64,000 bases of DNA from Mucilaginibacter rubeus. GTDB lineage: Bacteria > Bacteroidota > Bacteroidia > Sphingobacteriales > Sphingobacteriaceae. The stretch spans positions 4,464,001 to 4,528,000 of the forward strand of contig NZ_CP043450.1 in assembly GCF_003286415.2 (NCBI RefSeq). Reading direction: 5' to 3'. Below are positions 1 through 7,537 of the stretch, one piece after another. The position numbers and the translations under genes were made by a program. Under the pieces are notes generated by a model, which was not told the DNA's origin, did not search any database, and saw nothing but the letters and a program-made list of their open reading frames with translations. Each line of letters opens with the position of its first letter. Position 1 is the stretch's first letter.

Positions 1-1
1 G

Positions 2-466
2 CACCGGGCCGCCCAACCCTTTATTGTAAAAACAAGAGACCACATGGTCCGCGTACTCGGCACGCATTTCAATATCAACAGTTACGCTGATGAGCCCGCG
101 TCAAAAACTACTTTACTGGAGGGCGCTGTCCAGATCGGCAGCGAAAAAGGGAACCGCTTACTTAAACCGGGGCAGCAGGCCGTCATCGGGAAGGATCAAA
201 TTGATGTCGTCAAAGCAGATATAGAGCAGGTCATGGCCTGGAAAAACGGAGATTTTATATTTGACGGCGAATCCCTTAACGTTATTATGCGGCAGATCAG
301 CCGTTGGTATGACGTTGACGTCGCCTACCAGGGGAATATCGGGGATGTCCAGTTCGGGGGCTCTATTTCGAGATCTAAAGATATTACCGACGTACTAAAA
401 GTACTGGAAGTAACAGGAGCAGTGCACTTTAAAATAACAGGAAGGAGGATCATGGTGATGCGATAA
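2..466 (+). CDS. FecR-family anti-sigma factor, C-terminal part (5' end outside window)
   Basis: This is the C-terminal 154 residues of a FecR-type periplasmic sensor/anti-sigma factor; the frame is open to the window edge, so the start is missing. Visible parts are the end of the FecR beta-rich domain (VRVLGTHFNINSY, TTLLEGAVQI, LLKPGQQAVI) and a C-terminal DUF4974/STN-like domain (VMAWKNGDFIFDG, then ISRWYDVDVAY). In this family the protein spans the inner membrane, holds an ECF sigma factor, and releases it when the partner TonB-dependent receptor signals through its STN domain. The SusC gene that follows has such a domain, which fits a FecI-FecR-SusC cascade. The sigma factor gene should lie just upstream, outside the window. 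Confidence 0.93.
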   Translation, partial: HRAAQPFIVKTRDHMVRVLGTHFNINSYADEPASKTTLLEGAVQIGSEKGNRLLKPGQQAVIGKDQIDVVKADIEQVMAWKNGDFIFDGESLNVIMRQISRWYDVDVAYQGNIGDVQFGGSISRSKDITDVLKVLEVTGAVHFKITGRRIMVMR

Positions 467-580
467 TTTTCTACGCTCCATGAACTGCAAAATAAGCCGG
501 AAGCGTTGGCGCGCTCCCGGCCCAAAGGGCATGTTCATCATATTGCTGTTAACAATTCTAATTATTTAAACCCATTACAA

Positions 581-3500
581 ATGTATCGATTTTACTCTAA
601 AACAAATGGCGGTGCCGGATGCTCATTTCCGGGCCGGGTAATTGAGCCGGGAGGTCCACCTCCAGGTCTACCGGACTTATTCAATGAATGGCGGAAGAGC
701 ATGTTTCATCCGCGAATCCTGATATTATTATTTCTGCTGATCGCCGGCTTTACGGTCAACGCGCAGACTGTTACGATCTCCGTTAAAAAGGCAACCCTTC
801 CCGAAGTGTTCAGAGAGATCAAAAAACAGACCGGATATGATTTCGTCTATACCTCTGAGGTGCTGAAATCCGGGCATCGGGTTTCTATAAATGCCAGTAA
901 AAAGAGCCTGGCGGAAGTACTTGATCAATGCTTTAAAGGACAGCCTTTCTCCTATAAAATAGTAGCCAAAACCATCATTATCACTGGAAAAAACGACCCG
1001 TTGATAACGCAGGGGCCAAACAGCGAAGCACAGGAACTGGTTCATGGCCATGTTTATGATGAAAGAAATCAGCCATTAGCGGGAGCGACGCTCCGAATAA
1101 TCGATGGCCGGGTAAGTGCGGTAAGTGATGAGCGTGGCAATTACGTTATTATGGAGATCCCGGCCAACGCGAGGCTCACTGTTTCCTATGTCGGTTACAA
1201 AAGCGATACTGTAGACATAGCCGGACGTAATGAAGTTAACTTCACCCTGAAACTGGCGGCTACTGAAATGAAAGAAGTTGTCGTTTCAACCGGCTACCAG
1301 ACCTTAAGTAAGGAGAGGGCAACCGGCTCTTTTGCAAAGCCGGATATGCAGATCTTTAACGACAGGGCAGGAAGCACCGATGTGTTAACCCGACTTGATG
1401 GGCTGGTCCCCGGATTGACGGTATTGACCGGCACAGGTAGCATGGCATCGATCAACCGCGGTAGCCAACCTGTGCAACAGGTATTGATCAGGGGAACCAG
1501 CAGCGTATCGATCACTTCGCAGCCGTTATATGTAGTAAATGGTGTACAGGTTCCCGATCTGACCAACATCAACACTAACGACATTGCCGATATTACCGTA
1601 TTGAAAGATGCATCCGCTGCTGCCATCTGGGGAGCACGGGCAACCAACGGCGTTATTGTGGTCACCACAAAATCGGGCCGCAGAAACCAAAAAGTCAAAA
1701 TAGCCTACAGCGGCTATCTCAACTATCAGGGTAAACCGGATTTTAATTATCAACCCTGGCTGAACAGTGCACAGTACATCGAGGTAGCAAAAAGCACATT
1801 TAATCCCACACTTTACCCTTACCGTTCGCTTGGGACCTCTTTCATCGCGCCCCATGAACAATTACTGTATGACCAAAGCAGGGGTTTGATCTCAGCCGCC
1901 CAGGCCAATGCAGGCCTGGACAGCTTATCGAGGATCAATAACACCGATCAGCTTAGAAAATTCGGATACAGTAATGCTTATACGAACAATCATACGATCT
2001 CGGCTTCCGGTGGTAGTGCCGGTTACGATTTTTATACCTCTTTTTCTTTTGCTGACACGCATTCCAAAGAGGTAGGTTCAACTAATAAAACGTACCAATT
2101 AACACTTAATCAGAATTTCAATGCTGCAAAAATCCTGAAAGTTAGTTTAATTACGTCGATCGGCAACAATCTTGCATCAGCCAAAAGACCGATGTCTGTT
2201 TTGTCAAGCATTCTGCCTTATCAGTTGTTCCAGGACGCCAATGGAAATAATTTAAACATGGATTATGTGCAGGGCCTTAGTCCTGAAACACGAGCTGACT
2301 ATCAAGCCAGAAGTGGGATAAACCTCGGGTACAATCCTTTAAATGAGATCAACTCCGGTTTTACAAAAACCAATGCCATTAACGCTAACGTAACAGGTAC
2401 CTTCACTTTAAATATCTGGAAAGGGTTGAGTTTCGTGGGGACCTATGGTTACCAGCGATCACCTGCTACCACTGAATCGTATGATGATATTTCCGAATAT
2501 TCCATGCGGAAACAGCTCCTGAGCTTCACTGTTGCGCCAACCGTTGGATCCACCCCGGTTTATTATTTACCCAACACAGGCGGAAAATATCAGGATACCC
2601 ATACAGACACTAGGAACTGGACCGTTCGAAATCAGTTGGTTTATTCGACTACCCTGCGTTCAGGGCAAGACCGGATGAATGTGCAGATCGGCCAGGAAGC
2701 ACAGGATGTCCTGGTAACCAACCGTACGAACAGCGTCCTTGGATATGACCTGAACCTTCAGACCTATCCCCTGCTCGATTATGCCAGATTATCCAACGGT
2801 GTTTTTGGCACGGTATCTTCCGGTAGGTCTGTTTACACTGAGGCGCCATTTACGTCCATTGAAACCGAATCGAGGTTTAAATCCTATTTCGGCTTGTTCA
2901 ATTATACGCTGAACAACAGGTATGCGCTGGATGCCAGTATCCGAAAAGATCAGAGTAACCTGTTTGGCTCTTCCAAATCAGGTCAGAAAAAACCGGCCTA
3001 TAGTATTGGTGGTAAGTGGTTAATGGGACAGGAAGCATTCATCAAACAATTGACCTGGTTGAACGATCTTGGTTTACGCGCCACCTATGGTGTTACAGGT
3101 AATTCACCATATATAGGAGCGGCAGCGCTTCAGGATATTTTGTTTGCTGATGATATTAACGCTAATACAGGAGCAGGCTATTCGATCGCGAATCCCGCTA
3201 ACATCGGGCTCAGCTGGGAGAGCACACATACCGTTAACATCGGAGTCGACTTTGCAATTCTGAATAACCGTATCAGCGGCAGTATAGATGTTTACAACAA
3301 GCACACCACTGATCTTTTAGGTAACCAACCGGTAAATCCGCTTGTTGGGATCACCTCAACCACCGGCAACATCGGAAGCCTGACCAACAAAGGAATTGAA
3401 GTTAGCCTGCGTGCGATCGCACTTAACTTTACTGATTTCAAATGGTCTGTCGGCGCCACGTTCGCCTATAACCGCAATAAGGTGGATTCTTATGCTGATC

Positions 3501-4234
3501 TGCTTCCATTTCAGCTGACAGATACCTACCGTATCCAGTCGCCTACAGGTGCCCCGCTTCCGGGGTACGGATTAAACCCTTTATTTGCCTATCGCTTTGC
3601 AGGTTTGGATAATTTGGGGGATCCTCAGATCAAACTGGCCGACGGCAAGATCGTCAAAACTTATGGTGCTGCCAGTGCAAAAGACCTGGTCTATATGGGT
3701 AGTCAGATACCTAAATTTAACGGGGGCATTTCCAACAGCTTTGAATACAAAGGTTTCACACTGAGCACCAACCTGATCTATAATTTAGGTGCGGTAATGC
3801 GTCGCGATGTGAATCAATTCTATACGGGCAGACTGACCAACGGTGGCTTTTACAGCAATATAACCACCGCTTTCCTGGACAGATGGCAGAAACCGGGTGA
3901 CGAAGCAGTTACCAACATTCCTTCCTATGTAGCCGATCCGTTTACAGATTTCACACGTCGCTATACGGCTTATTATACCATGGCTGATATCAACGTGGTA
4001 AGCGCATCCTATATTAAACTTCGCGATGTTACCCTTGCTTACAATTTGCCTGCAAAAACCATTCAATCATTAAAGATCAGCTCGGCAAGGATCTATCTTC
4101 AAACGGGCAATTTTATGATCTGGAAGGCCAACAAATACAATATAGATCCCGAATACCAGGACTTCAGGAGCGGAGGAAGAGGTCTGCCTCCTTATAAACA
4201 CAATTTCGCCATCGGCATTAACGCCTCATTTTAA
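581..4234 (+). CDS. SusC/RagA-family TonB-dependent outer membrane receptor with STN signalling domain
   Basis: Outer membrane beta-barrel importer that works with a SusD lipoprotein and TonB energy. I chose the ATG at 581 (protein begins MYRFYSKTNG) because many Sphingobacteriaceae SusC proteins start MY.FY.K; an alternative ATG at 701 lies right at the hydrophobic signal segment, which ends NAQ near residue 62. In order: STN domain (about 63-128), carboxypeptidase-regulatory-like domain (about 153-232), TonB-box/plug region from VVVSTGYQ (about 233) to GVIVVTTKSGR (about 365), then a 22-strand-type barrel to residue 1217. The STN domain and the adjacent FecR indicate regulation by trans-envelope signalling. 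The substrate is unknown; the neighbours (SusD, thioredoxins, M16 protease) point to a peptide rather than a glycan, by inference. Confidence 0.95.
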   Translation: MYRFYSKTNGGAGCSFPGRVIEPGGPPPGLPDLFNEWRKSMFHPRILILLFLLIAGFTVNAQTVTISVKKATLPEVFREIKKQTGYDFVYTSEVLKSGHRVSINASKKSLAEVLDQCFKGQPFSYKIVAKTIIITGKNDPLITQGPNSEAQELVHGHVYDERNQPLAGATLRIIDGRVSAVSDERGNYVIMEIPANARLTVSYVGYKSDTVDIAGRNEVNFTLKLAATEMKEVVVSTGYQTLSKERATGSFAKPDMQIFNDRAGSTDVLTRLDGLVPGLTVLTGTGSMASINRGSQPVQQVLIRGTSSVSITSQPLYVVNGVQVPDLTNINTNDIADITVLKDASAAAIWGARATNGVIVVTTKSGRRNQKVKIAYSGYLNYQGKPDFNYQPWLNSAQYIEVAKSTFNPTLYPYRSLGTSFIAPHEQLLYDQSRGLISAAQANAGLDSLSRINNTDQLRKFGYSNAYTNNHTISASGGSAGYDFYTSFSFADTHSKEVGSTNKTYQLTLNQNFNAAKILKVSLITSIGNNLASAKRPMSVLSSILPYQLFQDANGNNLNMDYVQGLSPETRADYQARSGINLGYNPLNEINSGFTKTNAINANVTGTFTLNIWKGLSFVGTYGYQRSPATTESYDDISEYSMRKQLLSFTVAPTVGSTPVYYLPNTGGKYQDTHTDTRNWTVRNQLVYSTTLRSGQDRMNVQIGQEAQDVLVTNRTNSVLGYDLNLQTYPLLDYARLSNGVFGTVSSGRSVYTEAPFTSIETESRFKSYFGLFNYTLNNRYALDASIRKDQSNLFGSSKSGQKKPAYSIGGKWLMGQEAFIKQLTWLNDLGLRATYGVTGNSPYIGAAALQDILFADDINANTGAGYSIANPANIGLSWESTHTVNIGVDFAILNNRISGSIDVYNKHTTDLLGNQPVNPLVGITSTTGNIGSLTNKGIEVSLRAIALNFTDFKWSVGATFAYNRNKVDSYADLLPFQLTDTYRIQSPTGAPLPGYGLNPLFAYRFAGLDNLGDPQIKLADGKIVKTYGAASAKDLVYMGSQIPKFNGGISNSFEYKGFTLSTNLIYNLGAVMRRDVNQFYTGRLTNGGFYSNITTAFLDRWQKPGDEAVTNIPSYVADPFTDFTRRYTAYYTMADINVVSASYIKLRDVTLAYNLPAKTIQSLKISSARIYLQTGNFMIWKANKYNIDPEYQDFRSGGRGLPPYKHNFAIGINASF

Positions 4235-4245
4235 ACAGTAAGGCC

Positions 4246-5715
4246 ATGAAAAAAAACATTATATACTTATTAATGATAACGCTGGCAATCACTGCCGGCG
4301 GTTGCAAGAAGAGCTTTTTGGAGATCACTCCCAAAGGACGCTTAGTTGCCAGAACAACCAATGACTATGCCCTGCTGATGAACAGCGTTTCATTGTATGC
4401 AGATGAAATTGGCGGCGGCTGGCGGGCGATAGCGCTGATGGGAGACGACGTAGCAGCGGAGGACTCCTATCTTGCGTCGGCAAAGTTACCTTCTCAAAAT
4501 GCATTTAAATGGAGTGCCGATCTGTTTCAGTCAGGGCAAGGTTACGACCTCTCACAAGCTTTGACAAGCCTTTACACCTGTAACAAAGTGATCAATGAGG
4601 TCATGAATTCAACTGAAGGGTCAGATGCGGACAAAAAAGCGATACTTGCTGAGGCGCAGGCCAACCGGGCGTGGATATATTTTACGCTCATTAATTTTTA
4701 CGGCAAGCCTTATCTTTCCTCTTCAGCCGCGCAAGATCTTGGATTTCCGATCATCAAAACAGCGGACATCACGGTTAACAGCTTTACGCGCAATACAGTT
4801 CAGGAAGTCTACGATTTTATGATCCAGGACCTTACTGCAGCCTCAAGTGCGCTACCGCTCCAAAATGCCATCGGCTCAACACGCTGGAACAAGGCTGCAG
4901 CAGAAGGTGTTTTAGGCAAGATATATCTGTTCATGGGGAAAGATCAGCAAGCGCTGGATCTGTTTAACGCTTCCTTTAAGGACATCGCCGCACAGAATAA
5001 CCCGGCTGTACTGTATGACCTCAATAAGGAATTCGGTCCTGGTGGTAGGTTTGTGCCGATCAGCAGTGATGGCCCCGCTAATTCACCAGGCCTCGACTAC
5101 ACTGATAATACAGAATCTGTGCTTTCGAGAACGTTTTACAACGGGCCCGATAACGGTAATACTTTCAATAATGATTTTATCGTTTTATCACCGGGCGCAC
5201 AGGCACTTTTTTCAGCCGCGGACCTGCGATTGAATTTCTATGCAGCGCAGTTCCCTTATCAGGAACCGAACCCATCAGGGCGTCTTTCAAAATATAGTGA
5301 GCAATATGTAAAATACGGACTACAACTGCCAGAGCTTTATCTACTACGCGCCGAAGCTAAAGCCAGGCTTAATGACCTGGCGGGAGCAGCTGCGGACCTG
5401 TTATACCTTCGCCAGCACCGCTTGCCGCAGTCAGATGCGGTTATTCCGGCCAGTGCAACTGCGGCTAAAACCCCTATGCTGAGGTTCATTATGGATGAAC
5501 GCACCCGCGAATTCGCTACTGAAGGCTATCGTTGGCTGGATATGCGCAGGTTGTCCGTTGATCCGCTTTTCAGCGGTGCTACATACACCCATATCCTTTA
5601 CAAGGACGATACCTTCAGCAATACAACGACGTTTACGCTGACCGCAGATCGCCTGACCCTTCGTTTACCTCCTGCCATCATGCAGGCTAATCCATCTTTC
5701 CAAAATAATCCATAA
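4246..5715 (+). CDS. SusD/RagB-family nutrient-binding outer membrane lipoprotein
   Basis: Surface lipoprotein that caps the SusC barrel and binds substrate. The N terminus has a lipoprotein signal ending ITAGGC, with the lipidated Cys at residue 20 followed by KK. The body is an alpha-helical TPR-like SusD fold of normal length (489 residues), with family landmarks such as EAQANRAWIYFTLINFYGKPY, LYLLRAEAKARLN and the C-terminal DERTREFATEGYRWLDMRR. It starts 11 bp after the SusC stop, so it belongs to the same operon. No glycan-binding specificity can be read from the sequence. Confidence 0.95.
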   Translation: MKKNIIYLLMITLAITAGGCKKSFLEITPKGRLVARTTNDYALLMNSVSLYADEIGGGWRAIALMGDDVAAEDSYLASAKLPSQNAFKWSADLFQSGQGYDLSQALTSLYTCNKVINEVMNSTEGSDADKKAILAEAQANRAWIYFTLINFYGKPYLSSSAAQDLGFPIIKTADITVNSFTRNTVQEVYDFMIQDLTAASSALPLQNAIGSTRWNKAAAEGVLGKIYLFMGKDQQALDLFNASFKDIAAQNNPAVLYDLNKEFGPGGRFVPISSDGPANSPGLDYTDNTESVLSRTFYNGPDNGNTFNNDFIVLSPGAQALFSAADLRLNFYAAQFPYQEPNPSGRLSKYSEQYVKYGLQLPELYLLRAEAKARLNDLAGAAADLLYLRQHRLPQSDAVIPASATAAKTPMLRFIMDERTREFATEGYRWLDMRRLSVDPLFSGATYTHILYKDDTFSNTTTFTLTADRLTLRLPPAIMQANPSFQNNP

Positions 5716-5731
5716 TTCTAACGTAAAAAAA

Positions 5732-6904
5732 ATGAAGAATATAACACAGAGAATGACATTCGTCATCTCAATCATAGGATCCCTGCTTTTTAATACTCAG
5801 GTCTTCGCTCAGCAGGTATTTACCATAACCGGTCAGCTTGGTGCGAATAAACAAGGAAAGATCTTTCTCCAGTATAAGAATAACAGCAGAAATTATTTCG
5901 ATTCAAGTGCGGTAACAAATGGCAAATTCGCTTTCCAGGGTGAAATAATCGACCCTCAGTATGCCACCCTGATGCTGAATCCTCCACACAATGCGGAAGA
6001 AGCCAAAAGAGGCTTCGATTCGCATGATATCTTTCTCGAAGCAGGTAAGATAACTGTTAAAAGCGATTCAACATTAAAAGCAGCATCAGTTGACGGCGGA
6101 CCGGGACAAAAGGAACTCAATAAGTATTTCGTAAACATCACGCCTATACTGAACCGCTATCAGGTAGTCAGGGTCAAATTAAGTGAATTGCGCGAGAGCA
6201 AAGAGTCTCCGGAGTACAAGCAATACGAAACCGAATACAAGGATATTAACCTTAAGGTCAGGGCTATGGATTCTACCTATGCAGCCCAAAACAGGGACAG
6301 CTACTTCGGATTCTTTCTCTGGTCGAAATATTTCAGAAAACCTGATGATAATACGCTGGCGGATCTGAACCGTTTTTCAAAACGGATCCGCGAAACCCAG
6401 AGCGCAAAACTGGTAGCGAACAAGGTTGAAACCGCCAAAAGATTGGCACCGGGAAAGCCAGCCCCTGATTTTACGCTTGCTGATTCTTCAGGTAAGCAGG
6501 TAGCCCTGTCCTCTTTTAAGGGGAAGAACGTGATGCTATTGTTCTGGTTTTCCAATTTCATGGGGTTCGATCAGTTTGCCTTTAATATCGGCCGGATCAA
6601 CCGACGTTTACACGATAAGAACTTCATCATGGTCTCAGTTTATTATAACTATGATAAAAGACAACACGGTACCGAGGATTGGAAACAGGTGATCAGCAGT
6701 GAGTTTATCAATACGGTCAATCTGGAAGATGCGGAAGGCATTAATGGTGCCAAGTTGAGCCCGACCGCAAAAGCTTATGGTATCTTGCCGTCAGGCGTCC
6801 TTCCGTTAGGTTTGCTGATCGGTCCTGACGGCAATATTATTGAGAACCGTATCAATCTTTTCGATGCGCAGGTAGCGTTATCTCTTGAAAAAAAATTAAA
6901 ATAA
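5732..6904 (+). CDS. DUF4369/TlpA-like exported protein lacking all cysteines
   Basis: Predicted periplasmic protein of 390 residues with a signal peptide ending FAQ near residue 27. The N-terminal half matches the DUF4369 layout seen in Bacteroidota TlpA-type proteins (FTITGQLGANKQGKIFLQY, then NGKFAFQGEI). The C-terminal half is thioredoxin-like: APDFTLADSSGK, FKGKNVMLLFW, and a cis-Pro region near GILPSGVLPLGLL. The position where the CxxC motif should follow LLFW reads FSNFMGFDQ, and I find no cysteine anywhere in the protein. It therefore cannot do thiol-disulfide exchange and may act as a binding or scaffold protein. It lies 16 bp after susD and 6 bp before a thioredoxin with an intact CVPC motif. 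Confidence 0.85.
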   Translation: MKNITQRMTFVISIIGSLLFNTQVFAQQVFTITGQLGANKQGKIFLQYKNNSRNYFDSSAVTNGKFAFQGEIIDPQYATLMLNPPHNAEEAKRGFDSHDIFLEAGKITVKSDSTLKAASVDGGPGQKELNKYFVNITPILNRYQVVRVKLSELRESKESPEYKQYETEYKDINLKVRAMDSTYAAQNRDSYFGFFLWSKYFRKPDDNTLADLNRFSKRIRETQSAKLVANKVETAKRLAPGKPAPDFTLADSSGKQVALSSFKGKNVMLLFWFSNFMGFDQFAFNIGRINRRLHDKNFIMVSVYYNYDKRQHGTEDWKQVISSEFINTVNLEDAEGINGAKLSPTAKAYGILPSGVLPLGLLIGPDGNIIENRINLFDAQVALSLEKKLK

Positions 6905-6910
6905 AATATC

Positions 6911-7489
6911 ATGAAAATCTTTAAATATATCTTATCGGCTGTGCTGATCATCGCTGGTTTTAGTGTAAAAGCACAGAGTGATAACACTTACCCGGCTTAC
7001 CTGGATATCGGTACGAATGTCAAAAACTATCCCAAGGTTGAATGGATAAAAGGCGGCCCTGTAACCAGTTTTGACCCTAACAAGATCTATATCATCGAAT
7101 TATGGGCTACCTGGTGCGTGCCCTGCATCCAGGCTATGCCCCACTTGAATCAGTTAGCGGAAAAATTCAAGGACAAGGACATCGTTTTTATCGCCCAGGA
7201 TGTTATGGAAAAAGGCAAGGACAAAGGTTATGTCGAGAAATTCGTAGACCAGCATCCGGAAATGAAAAATTTCAATATCGGCTACAGCGGCGGTGATGGA
7301 AGTGATTTTGATCAGCACTGGATAAAAGCCGCCGGTATAAATTCAATACCCCAAACGTTCATCATCCAGAACAATACCATTATGTGGCAAACCGGTCCTA
7401 CCAAACTGAACGAAAAGGTTCTTCAACTCCTTGTTGATGGCAAATTCAGTATAGAGGCGGCTGAAGCTGCTAACCAAACTAAAAACTAA
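6911..7489 (+). CDS. Periplasmic thioredoxin-family protein (CVPC)
   Basis: Exported TlpA/thioredoxin-like oxidoreductase of 192 residues. A signal peptide ends near VKAQ (residue 22). The active site is in LWATWCVPCIQAMPHL, with Cys69 and Cys72, and a cis-proline follows in GINSIPQTFII. It is probably a disulfide reductase or isomerase acting in the periplasm. It is translationally close to the cysteine-free paralog (6-bp gap) and ends the SusCD operon before a terminator at 7500. The C-terminal 20 residues are Ala/Glu/Asn-rich and probably disordered. The partner protein and the substrate are not known. Confidence 0.9.
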   Translation: MKIFKYILSAVLIIAGFSVKAQSDNTYPAYLDIGTNVKNYPKVEWIKGGPVTSFDPNKIYIIELWATWCVPCIQAMPHLNQLAEKFKDKDIVFIAQDVMEKGKDKGYVEKFVDQHPEMKNFNIGYSGGDGSDFDQHWIKAAGINSIPQTFIIQNNTIMWQTGPTKLNEKVLQLLVDGKFSIEAAEAANQTKN

Positions 7490-7499
7490 TTAAGACTGG

Positions 7500-7525
7500 A
7501 TGCCCGGCAATGCCGGGCATTTTTA
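7500..7525 (+). terminator. Rho-independent terminator after thioredoxin gene
   Basis: A near-perfect inverted repeat (ATGCCCGGCA then TGCCGGGCAT) lies 11 bp after the thioredoxin stop and is followed by TTTT. It separates the SusCD-thioredoxin operon from the M16 protease gene, although read-through is possible since the protease starts only 13 bp later. Confidence 0.75.
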
Positions 7526-7537
7526 AATCTTCAGAAA

